Of a DNA stretch of 55,778 nt, positions 25,601 to 37,600 are shown one piece after another; within the stretch, counting starts at the first letter, position 1; every line of letters begins with the position of its first letter. The notes beneath the pieces were generated by a model. That model was not told the DNA's origin, made no database searches, and saw only the letters and a list, made by a program, of their open reading frames with translations. This DNA is from Ettlia oleoabundans (Eukaryota; Chlorophyta; Chlorophyceae; Chlamydomonadales). The position numbers and the translations under genes are program-made. The stretch lies in the NCBI GenBank assembly GCA_019693395.1, contig JAAMXP010005576.1, positions 1-55,778 on the forward strand, read 5' to 3'.

Positions 25601-28600
25601 GTCTGAACTTCTAGAGCACCTGTCCTTGTGCTGACAGCTGCCTCGAGCACCACAAGCTTTCTGCTGCCGGGAGGAGGCAGCAGGCAAGGTGCGATAAGGG
25701 CAACACTAGTAACAGCTGCGACTGCTGATGAGGTAGCAGGCTCCGCTAAGCAAGCTGCTGTAGCTGCTGCCATCTCTAGGAGCACGCCACCAGGCATCAA
25801 AGGTCGTCCTGCCACCCCGTGCTCCCACATGTATGCCAGGCCGGCCGTGCTGGTGATAGCCGCCGCAAAACGCACTGAGCTGGGGGCGCGCATCCGCAGG
25901 ACCTGCACCAGCCGGTGCTGCTGTGGTATCGGCCAGTACTGTTGAAGATACCAGGGCAGGGCTGCTGCAATGGCTGGTGCAGGAGCATCATCCGCTGGCG
26001 ACAGAAGGGCATGGGCATTCACTCCACTCATGCCAAAAGAGCTGCTGCCTGCCACCTGCGCTGTGCTGCTGCTGTGAGAAGCAGCGTCAGGCGCTGCCTG
26101 CCGAGGGATGAAAGCACCATGGTGGCTGCTGGTGATGCCGGCATTAAAGCCGCCCAGCGCTGCTGCCACGTAAGGGTTGACGTTGCACAAGTTCGCCACG
26201 GGCGGCAGCACTGTCTGTTGCGCCGCCGCCGCCGCCAGCAGCAGGCCTGTGAGGCCAGCAGTGCCTTCAGTGTGGCCATAGCAGCTCTTGACCGAAACCA
26301 GGCTGAGGCCTCTGCTGCCACTACCTCTGCTGCTACCGCTGGTTGCAGGAGGTGGGCATAGGGCTGAAGCAAGAGCACCCACTTCAATGGGGTCGCCCAG
26401 TGGAGTGCCAGTGCCATGGACAGCCACAAGGCCCACCCTGCTGGCCTGCAGCATTCCTGCTGAAAGCGCCATGCTGACAAGCACCTGCTGGCTGGGGCCG
26501 TTGGGGGCTGTCAGGCTGCTGCTGCGGCCATCCTGGTTCACTGCACTGCCGTGAATGTGTGCCTGGATGTTGCCATCAGCTGAGCTGGCGATGCCGTACT
26601 GCGTCAGCACGATGGTTGCGAAGCCCTCTCCACGGCCGTAGCCATCAGCAGCAGCCTCAAATGACTGGCAGCGCCCCACAGGAGACAGGGCCTGCAGCTG
26701 GCAGATGCCCACAGTGACCTCGTACCACACCATGACGTTGATGCCGGCGGCCACAGCTGCAATGCTCTCTCCACCGAGAATGCCTGCATCAGCAGCAGCA
26801 GCAAGGGCCACTGGTTCAGCGAGTCAAATCACCCACCCTCCAAGAGAGCAATGTACTAAATGGAGCATTGCTGGAGCAAGCCTGGCAGCGCTCAGGCAGC
26901 ATTCCGATAGGCTGCTGGGACGGGGCGCGGCTTTAACTGTGCCCCACCCGAAAAGACAGCGATGCACTAAGTGGGACTTTTTGGTGGTGGCCTGGCAGCG
27001 CTCAGGCAGCGCTCCGACAGGATGCTGAACCAGGTTGCAACAATTTAGCATGTGCCCACCTTTGTGAGCATTGTGTGCGGCAACCAAGGAGGAAGAGCAC
27101 GCGGTGTCAATACCATTGCAGGGGCCCTGTAAGTTGAAGCTGTAAGCCACTCTGCCGCTCTGGTATGGGGCGCCGTTGCCTGAGACACACGAATGGAAGC
27201 ATGAGAAAGCCGCACCAAGGAGCAAAAGACAGCAGCCGTTGGCCTCAGGAAGAATCACTGTGCCAGGCTGCGATATGGTGTGACGGGTTGTGCACGACAC
27301 AGCTGTGTTATCGTGCTAGGCAGCGCCATGCCGCTGCGGCAGAATTGTAGCAGCCCTCACAGCCAGCCCACCTGTCATGACGGGCCCTGTGGGCTTTTGC
27401 TGGAGGGATGCCCGCAGCAGGCATATGTAATCGTTGAACATGCAGCCAACATATGTGCCCGTCAGTGGTGCCAGCTCAGCAGCATCATAGGCCGGGCCTG
27501 CAACAGAGCAAAGTGAGGTACATCAATCAGAGTGTGATGGCTAGGTGTCAAGGGACAGTATCCTCATGCCAGCTGGACCCATGTTGTGGAACATGTGTGA
27601 GGGAATAGCAGCAGGGGCGATAGCGCAACACAGACCTAGGCCTACATGCATTGGACAGATGCCCACCTGCGTCGACGAAAGCCTCTTGTGTGATCCGTAG
27701 CAGCAGGCGAGTTTGAGGATCCAGCGCAATCGCTTCTGTGCGGCTGAGGCGGAAGAAAGGCGCATCAAACAGGTCAACTCCCTGCAGTGATAGAACAGGC
27801 GCAGGAGAAGCAGCACTTGCCTGGGTGTTTGGAACAGCTGGATTCAAGCAGGTGGGTGCTGTCCGAGGGCATTTAGGAGCAAGAACAAGAATAGGCCCAG
27901 GGCAGGCAGCATAAGCAATTACCCCACCCAGACGCACCTCTTCAAATGCAGCAAAGCGGGCGTAACTCTTGCCAGGTGCGGCTTCTGTGCCATAGAACCA
28001 CTCAAGGTCCCAGCGCTGGTGTGGCACCAGGCGCTGCAAGTTGGCGCCAGCGGCGGCAGCTGCCCAGAAGCTGCCAAACCCTGCACCTTGGCAAACATGA
28101 CCAGCAAGAGGGGGCTGTTTGCAGGCAAGCAATCAGGCTGCCAATGCATGGACTGCGTGCCGGGTCTTGTGCCTTGCCCGTGCACGCTACCCCATCAGCA
28201 ACACGAGAAGCAGCACCTCACCTGCAGCGCTAATGGCGGCGTTGCTTCCAGATGCGCCAGGATAGATGCAACCCACTCCCACCAGATCCGTCACAATGTC
28301 AGCAGGGTGCGCTGAGTTGGCAGCAGCTGACAACCAACCATTCAGCGACACTTCACCAACGCTGCCACCCAACCACCCTTCCTGTCTGTAAGGCTGAAAG
28401 CCCTCCTGGTCGGCATTTCCTGCCGCAAGGCTGCTGTTTCCAGGCAATGAAGCGAGCTGGCGGTCGATAAAGCCTGCCAGTGCAGAGACGGTGGGGTAGT
28501 CAAGCACTGCTGTGGCAGGCAGCTCGATCTGGAACTGGGAGGTCAGCAACTCACGCAGCTCCACAGAGCCAATTGAATCCAGCCCGGCCTGCAATGCACA

Positions 28601-31600
28601 ACCAATGAACACATGGTTGAGATATATTGCACTATAGCGGCGGCAACCCTGTCAAAGGCGGTTTGGTTGCCTAGGCAGGCCCGGGTTGCGAAATGAGTCA
28701 GGTAATGCATGCAATGCGCAGGTGCATGACGGCGACACCTACCTCCATCAACGGCGTTTCAACATCAAGTGTTGAGCCCAGGACCTGCGCAGCAGCTGCC
28801 GCCACAGCTTCAGCCACAGCTGTGCCTGCTGCCTGCTGCCGTGACCGTCCCAAGGCGCGATGGCGCAAATGCTGACGGTATCTCTGGCGACCAGCTGGAA
28901 GGTCACCGCCTGATCCCTCGTCATCGCCTTCAGCTGCCAGCCCGGCATGAGCAGGCAGCCTGCTAGCGACGAATTTGGCCAGGCTGCTCAGAGTCGGGTA
29001 GTCGAATGCGACGGTTGCGGGCAGGTCAACTTCAAAGGCTGCTGACACAGTGTTCCTCAGCTCTACAGAGCCAAGAGAGTCCAAGCCAGCCTGCACAAGC
29101 CGGGAAGCACCCCATCAGGTCTTGGATCAACAAAGCCAGTCTGGTAAAGAGAAGGATGGCATAGGAGGTCACGGGGCAGTCAGGTGGGCATTGGAGGCAA
29201 CAGGACAGTCAGGTAGGCAGGTGTAACCCAAACATGATGCCGAGATGGGGTCGGAAAACAACAAACCCACGATACGCACCTCCATCAGCGACTGGTCAGG
29301 GTCGAGGGTGATGCCTAGAACCTCGGCAGCGATAGCCAAAACCTTAAACTGTACCTCTGCAGACCTGTCCACAGCTACAGCTGCTGGCCTGGTGGGTAGC
29401 ATGCTACGCACGCTGGGAGCAACCCTGCCCTTCACAGCACGGCTGGTAGCGAGGCTAGTGAAGCCATCAAACACAAGCCTGGGCTGCTGTTTCAGCAGGT
29501 TGCGCCAAATCAGCGGGCTGGCAGCTATTACTGGCGCCATTTGCTGCATTTGTAAGCAACTGAGCAGCACGGCAAGGCCCTGCTCTGGCTGGACCGCGCC
29601 CAGGCCTGCACAGTGAAGCACTTCACACATGGATTGTTAACCAAACAGTTCCATCAAAGGGGCCAAGTTCCGACGAGAGTGTACCCTAATACACACCCAC
29701 CTTGGGCCTCGAGGCTGTCCAGCAGTTGTGGTGTATTGGCAGCCATACCAGAACCAGCCCATGCTCCCCACTGGAAGCTGCAGCTGCAGCAGCCACTTGC
29801 AGCAAGTGCCACAGCTGCAGCATCCATGACTGCGTTGGCTGCTGCATAGTTGCCCTGCCCCCGGTTGCCAAGCGCAGCAGAGATGCTGCTGAAGAGCGCT
29901 ATCTGCTGCACAGGCTGGCGCTGCAGCAAGGGCAGCGCAGCTGCAAGGCCTGACAACTTGGGAGCGAACACTGAACGGGCATCAGTCAAGCGCTGGTTGA
30001 ACAGGAGCTTGTCCGACAAAGTGCCAGCGGAATGAATAAAAAAGGAGGCTGGTGTGCGAGCAAGCAGAAGCGAAAGGGCTTCTGCTTCCATGTCTGTCGC
30101 TGACGCCACATCAGCCTTCACCAGCTTGATGCAGCTGCTGCCGCCTTGCAGCTTTGCCTGCTGAGCACTCCCAGCTGCAAAGCTGGGAAGCCGCCCTGAG
30201 CGCCCGAGCAGCACCAGGCGGCAGCCAGCTGGCGCCTGCTGGGACAAGTGGCAAGCTGTGAGCAGTCCGAGGCCGCCCATGCCCCCCGAGATGACATGGC
30301 AGCTGTTGCTGCTGCCTAGCTGCAGGTCGGTGTGACAAACGCCATGCCTGCTGACAGCTGACTGCTTGGCCACGAGTTGCATGTTGGGCACGAAGCCAAC
30401 TGAGCCTGCCGCTGCTGCCCCATACACGTCTGCCGGCACTGTGGCGCCTGGCACAGGCGAGGAACTGGCGGCAGAGCGGTCTGCATATGCCAGCTCAAGC
30501 TGCCATGCTGGCTCCTCCAGCGCTGCTACCCTCAGGAGCCCTCCTGCGACAGCAGCAACTGAAGCTGTGAAGCTGCCGCCGTTTGAGCAGGGTGGGGGCA
30601 CTGATCCGCCGCACGGAGAAAGAGCCGCACTTGCCACTGCTGTCAGCTGCTGCGTCTGGCCAGATTGCAGCAGTTGCAGCATGCGAAGCGTGGCGGCATA
30701 AGTGCGCAATGCTGCACTGGGCAGGTCAGAGGCGGTCGCGGGTACCGCCAAGCTTCGCGCTTTGGCCTTCAGCCGCAGCAGGCTGCGTTGTGCGGGCTCA
30801 AGAGCTAGTCCCAATGCTGCTGCTGCCTGCCAGACCGTCTGATAAGTGCAGGTGTTTGCTGCCAAGGCCGCTGCAACTTCGTGCTCAGTACTGGCAGCTG
30901 CTGCGGTTGGCTGTTTGCTGCCAATGGGGCGTGAGTGCAGCTGACCAAGAGCCAGCTTGCCGTCAATGCTGAAGGAGCTTACCCTGCTGCCGTCCATTTG
31001 TATCTGGCCTCGCGTGGCTGCTGCAAAGAACTGCTGGCTGTTGGAGGGGCTCCCCCGGCCGACGGGCGCCGCCAAGCGGGATGTTGAGGGTGCGAGGTAG
31101 CAACCCAGGCTCACAGGCACCCGGGCTGCTGCTCCCTGCCACAAGTCAAAGGCGGCGCCGAAATGGGTAGCCGCATCTGCTGCTGCTGGGTGGCAGTTGT
31201 AGCAGTCGTCTGTTGGTGACAGGGGTTGTTGGCATGTTGTCCCGAAAGCCTCGCCGCCCCAAGCAATCGAGCGGGCCGACTGACCAGCCGCCAGTTGCTG
31301 CGTGACCATGGCGCCCAAGAAGGAAGCTGGAGCCTTACTGGTGCAGCCCACCTGAGCTGTGCTGATTGCTGGAATGCAAACAGCCGTGTCGCTCAGGTGC
31401 ACGGTCGGCTTGATATGCCTGCTGCCGCCAACCGGATCCTTGCTGCTTAGCCGGACAGCGCCACTCGACTGCTGTACAGTCACAGCCAGCCGCAAGCTGA
31501 AGCTGTTGCTGCCTGGTGCGCCGAGCAGAAGAGGTGCTACGATGGAAGCTCCCTGCACGGCCACTTGGCGCTGCTGGTGAAGCTGATCATCTTTCAGCAG

Positions 31601-34600
31601 CACTGCTGCCGCAGAGGATGCTGCCTCAAACATGGCTGTGCCTGGCAGGACGCTTCTGCCACTGACCACATGTTGCCACAGATAGGAGTGCTGAATATGA
31701 GAGAGGTGGCACTCCAGCTGGCTGATGCCGGCTTGGATGCTGCTCCGGGAGTGGTGCTGCAGCAGCATGCGGTGTGGAGTAGCCGTGAACCAGTGTCGCC
31801 GCCTCTCCCAAATGCAGGCAGAGGTGGTGCTTGAGCCAGCTGTTTTTAGCAAGTCTAGAGGCCTACATGGGGAGCAAGAGCGGTGGGTGCTGCTGCAGAT
31901 TAAACGTTTAGCAAGTTTTTTATAAGCTGGCGAAGGCTAGACGCACGAATATATGCTAGAAGGTGACAAAATGCAGAAGGCGCAGGCGGTGGTTACCTGG
32001 CCAGCATGACATGAGCGTTTGTGCCTTGGAAAGCAAAACCACTGATGCCAACCGCACAGCCCCACTGGCTGCTGGCATGGGTGCTGCCTGCCGCCGCCGC
32101 CGTGCTAGGCTCGCGTGGCATCCACACAGCTGCACCAGAGTGGCTGCCCTGCTGCTGCTCCAAGGTTCCAGCGATGTACGGATTGATGGCTGTGAGGTGC
32201 AGAATGCCTACAGCGCTGCTGCTTTGCAACCTGAACATCGCACGCAGCATGCCTGCCGTGCCAGCAGCAGGCTCAGCATGCCCCAAGCTGCTCTTGGCAG
32301 CCGACAGTTCCAGAACTGGCTGCGGCTGGCCTGGGCTCCCCTGCTTGTTGCGAACACTGCCGAACACAGCCAGGGCCGCACCCACTTCAATTGGATCTCC
32401 GAGGGCAGTCCCTGCATGTGCCGCAATGAATATCAGACAACGGCAAGCACGACTCCAACTTGGAAAAGAGGGTACGAACTAATGACACTACCAACCATAC
32501 CACCTCAATTCACATACTATCACATGGCGTCTCAATTAACTTTCTAACCTGTGCCGTGCATCTCAAGAGTTGCCACCTCGTTTGCAGCCAAGTTGGCGTC
32601 GCTCAATGCAAGTCGAATGACCTGCATGATAGGCAGCAGAGGCCAGCAGAAAAATTATGTCAGCTTCTGTGATATGCTTGAACCATTCCAGCAAGCCTCA
32701 GATCGAGCTGGATAGCCTGCCATATGCAAACATTGTTCAGGTAACGGCAAGCAGGGTGCCAACACGCCTGCCAGCCGATTAGAGTTACCTGCTGCTGACT
32801 GGGCCCATGGGGTGCTGTTAAGCTGCTGCTCCGTCCATCCTGATTGATAAAGGCGCCAAGCACCACCGCATTATATGCAGTGTCATTGCCGCAAGTCTGA
32901 CTCGAGCAGGTGAGCAGGCTGCGCTTGCTGAGTCCTAGAGTGATGCACGCTTCACCGCGCACGTACCTACAGCAGTGCAATTTGATATTTTTTTGATTTT
33001 CCAGGGCACTTTATCAAGAAACACTGGATGAAAACTCTTGGAGCTGTGACATGGTGCCTTAAGCGCAAGCCATGCTCAACGCACCCGTCAGCAGCTGCAT
33101 CAAGCGTTTTGCAGCGCCCATCCGGCGCCAGCATGGCAGCTGATGTCAGCATGCTGATGGTGGCAGGGTCAAGAGTCAGCAGTGCTGCAGCAGAGAAAAA
33201 GGGCAGGAGTCAGCGGTACCCAACCCAACCCTGTGAGATTATCGGGCCTGATGACCTCAGAACTACAAGCAGTTTGAACAAAATGCAACGCTAAGCTGAG
33301 CAACAAGCACCAGGTGCACTCACCTGCTGTCATTAAGCCCTGCTGGCAACGTCCTTCTAGCAGGAGGCGCTGCAACAGGTGGGTGCCGCTCAGGCTGCTG
33401 CTGCAGGCTGTGTCTAGACTAACGGCTGGGCCTGCAGTGCAACGAGAGTGACCAGCAGAGGTGATCCGCCCTCAGGCAAGCAGGGTGGCCATTGCATTGC
33501 GCCAGCTTCCTGACTTGCTACAGATCAGATGCTGAAGACATGGAAATGGACCACAGAAGTAAGGATTGGTGTCTCACCTTTCAAGCCGTAGCAGTAGGAA
33601 ATCCGCCCGGCTGCCACGCTAAAACACCGGCCTGTTGCTTTGTATGCCTCGCCAACCTGCAGCGCAGCAAACAACAACCCACTTCACTTCACCAAAGATC
33701 CAGCTCAACTGTATCTGTAGGGTTTTATGTCGGGCCGCGAGTAATAGCATATCAACAGCAAGTGCACTCACCCCTGGCAGCGCCTTGTCAGTCTGTTGAG
33801 CGTAATCCCAGAAAGACTGGGCGGCGACAACCGCCACATCAGCACCGCTGCTGTCTTCGCTTGAGACAGGAGTGCCGCATGGGGAGTAAGCAGACAGCAC
33901 CTCCCAAGAGTCCTGCAGTGGCAGAGCAGCAGCATTGGTGAGGCATACCAAACTGCCTTGACAAGTCAGATATAGGTATGCTCAAGCAGCGCGGCATCAG
34001 CCAGCAGACCCCAGCGTCTAATTCCACCATGTTGAAACGCTTACCTCCAGCATCATGCGCTGCTGAGGGTCGATCAACTGTGCCTCAGCAGGGGAAATGC
34101 CGAAGGCACCAGAGTCGAATACCTCCACGCCTTCCAGGAACCTGCCACAACGTTTGATGCGGTACACAAAGATAAACAGGTCATAAGGTGGTGGAGCATT
34201 GCCTGTGCATCCGGGACCAGAGCGTGATACTAGGCCAACTGCATGAGAGTATTCGGCATTAGCACTGCGACGAGTGGCAATGCAAATACCTGCCAAAGCG
34301 ACTGCCATGGCGGTGGGGCACGTGGGCAGCGGCACCGTCAGCATCCCAGCGACGGTATGGTGTCACCCGACAGGTGTCTGCTGTGCTGCTGATGCTGGGT
34401 GTTGCCAGGCGGGAGGAAGTCGAGTCGATGGTTACAACCGACTGCTGGTGGTTGACTGCCGCCGGCGAGCCGACGCGAGATTGCGTAGCCAGAGCGCCAA
34501 CGGCAGCACCAGGACCAGGTGTGGCTGCACTATTTGCCAAAAGTTGTTGGTGCAGATAGGCCACGAGTGCAGCAGGCGTGGGGTAGTCAAAGATGAGCGT

Positions 34601-37600
34601 CCCTGGCAGGGAGATGCCAAGCTGCTGCTGCAGGGTGTTGCGCAGCTCCACAGCTGAAAGGCTGTCCAAGCCTGCACAGGTGTCAAGGGTTGGCAGCAGG
34701 GCAATAGGACGAGATGGGATATTATCAGTAGAGGATAAGGGCACGGTGTCAGGAAGGCTGCTTCAAGAAGAGCGCATGGCAGCAAGGAATGTGGTGCATG
34801 GCGGCAGGCTTACCAGCTGCTACCAGAGCTGTAGTGGGCAGCAGGTCCGAAATGCCAGCCACAGCGTGCACGGCAGTTGCCAGCATGGCATGCAGATCCT
34901 GTAGTGTGGGAATCGATATTTTGGACATTCGGTCAGTTTCGGAACCAGCAGCAGATGATGCTGCAAGCTGCTTGTGGCAGAAAGCTGCAATGGCAACAGG
35001 GGTCGGGTAGTCAAACACAAGGGTGCCTGGCAGCTGCAGGTCAAGCCGCTGCTGCAGGGTGTTGCGAAGCCCCACAGCGCCTGCGAGCAACAAGGGAAGC
35101 AGAGTTGGGACTATGTGAGTTTGGGGACGGTAGGTGATGCGCTATAAATGGAAGGTACAGCGAGTGAGGGAACCAGCCGTACAGGTGCATGCATCTCAAT
35201 TGCATGGCATTTCAGTGCCGAACCAGCGAATGCAGAAGGACGCGTTCTCACCAAGGGGGTCTAGTCCAGCTTGCACCAAGGGCTGGCGAGGGTCAACGCT
35301 GCTGCGACGCACTGCCGCCACTGCTGCCAGCACCTGCTGCAGCACATCTTCTCTGGAAAGGAACGGTGAAGGGCCTGGCAGTGGGCGGGCATCCAATGGG
35401 GCAAGCTGGCCTCCATCAAGCTGCTGCTGCTCTGGCAAGAGAAGAAAATCTCCGAAAATGAAAGCAGCAGCGTTGCGCTGATCCCGCATGAAGGTTTGCC
35501 ACAAAAAGGGAATGGCAGCGACTTGCGCCGCTGTGCCACCTGCCGGGCTGGCTAGCAGTTGCTGTATGACCTCCAGCCCAAGGCAGGGCTGCACCATCCC
35601 CACACCCGAACGATGCATGGCTCGTTGCACTGCGCGGCTGTCGGCGACCATGCCGATTGATGCCCAGGCGCCCCACTGCACGCTGCTGCTGCTCACGCCT
35701 GCACAGCCATGCACGTGAGGTTAAGCAGTGTGAGGAGCATTGCAGGTGAAAGCTAATCTTCAACACCTCGACAAGGGAAGTTACGTGGCACAGAACTTGC
35801 AGGGCAGTAAGCCTACCTTGCAGCTGGAGATGGGAGGCAGTGGCATCCAGGACAGCATTTGCTGCCGCGTAGTTGGTGCTGCCAGCGGGTCCCGTAACCG
35901 CTGCAATGCTGCTGAACAGAAGTGTTTGTTGCATTGGCAAGATTGCAACGGCACCATTGACTATTCGCTGCAAGCCGCCCGTCTTGGGAGCAAACACGGC
36001 CCTGATGGAGGCCGGTGTTTGCTGCTGGAGCGGGGCATCCTGCAACACACCCCCAGCATGCATGATGCCAGCCACTGGTGCTGCTTGAGCTGCCGCAGGC
36101 GCCCGCAATGCTGCGGCTGCATCTGACTGCATAGCTGCGTCACACATGGTGAAGGTCAGGCAACACGAAGTTGTGTCCGTCCCATGTGAGAGCAAAGATG
36201 GGGGCGCTGCCCTGGCCAAACGTCCGGTGCGGCCCAACAGGCATACCCTGGGTGCCTGGCTGTGCTGCAGCCAGCCAGCTAACAAGAGCCCAATGGCGCC
36301 CGTGCCTCCAGACACTGCCCAGTGGTGGTGTACTGGGATTGCTTGGCAAGGCCCGCCCTGCTGCCTGACTGGGGTTGCAGATGTGAGTCTGGCCGCAAGG
36401 TGGACTCCAACTGACAACTGTTGATCGTGACATCCAAAGGCGGCATCCCAACCGGCAGCCGCAGCCGCTGCCTGGGAAAAAAGCCCAGGTGGTGCCCACT
36501 CGTCAAGGCTGCCAGCCGCAAACTGCACATGCGGCTGTTCGCTGGCAGCACAGCGCAGCATAGCAAGCAAAGCTGCATGAGCGGCGTGCCTGCCGCTGCT
36601 ACGGTTGCAGCCAGCTGACACTTGCAAAGAACCTGGGCTGATGGTGGTGAGGCTGAGAGCCCTGCTGCCCCTGGACGCAACCACTTGGAGCGACTGCATG
36701 GCTCTGAAGCATACAAGCTGCCCCGCATTTTTGCTGTTCGTTGTGCTGCCCAGTAGGCGGCCAACAGTCCGCTGGGTGTTGCGCTGCCCAGGGCTGGTGA
36801 GGTTAAACAATGCTGTGTGCTGCGGCATCGCAACTTTGGAAGCAGCCGCATAGGTAGGCGCTGGCTGTATGGCTTGCCACACTGTTGTGTAGCTACTGCT
36901 GCTGCTGCCAGTAGCCAGATGGGCACTACTACAGGCTGGCAAGGGCGAGTTGTGACTAATATTGGAAGCCCGTGCATAGCGCACACCGCTGCGGCACATA
37001 GCTGCTGCGCTGCTGCACAGGCGTAAGCTGCGGCGGCAGGCGCTGGCCTGCCAGAGCGGAATGCTGGTCTGCAACCGCTTGCTGCCCCCGCCGCCGCTGC
37101 TGCCGCTGCTGCTGCTGCTGCAGCTCGTAGGAGTTGAGCTGCTCAGTGCCAGACACTCAAACGCTACTGGTGCGGCTCGCTCAGGCTGCTCTGCATCAGC
37201 TCCATGTGGCAGCTGCTGAAGCACGGAGCTGGCCAGCAGCAGGGCGGGTTGCAAGAACAGTCCCTCCTGCTGCTGTGCCTGCTGTGCTGCCGGAGCCATC
37301 AAGTCCGCAGTTGCCGGTGCATCGGCTGGCTGCCCGATCAAGCCACGAGCAGGGGTGGTAACTGCCGCTGGCATGGAGGCCCGATATTGAGGCTGCTGTT
37401 GGGCTCTGTGGCTTTGCCGTACCTTTGAACGCGCAGCTGCCACTATGATTGCAGACAGAAGAAGGCCACTGGCTTTGCTGCCACCTGTGGCAACTGCCAC
37501 GCTGCCAGCTCTGCTGGCAATCTCTACTGTCAACAAGGAGGCCGCCGCTAGCGCCTCGCCTGCCGCTGGAGCAACAATAGCGGCACACAAGCCATGTGGT

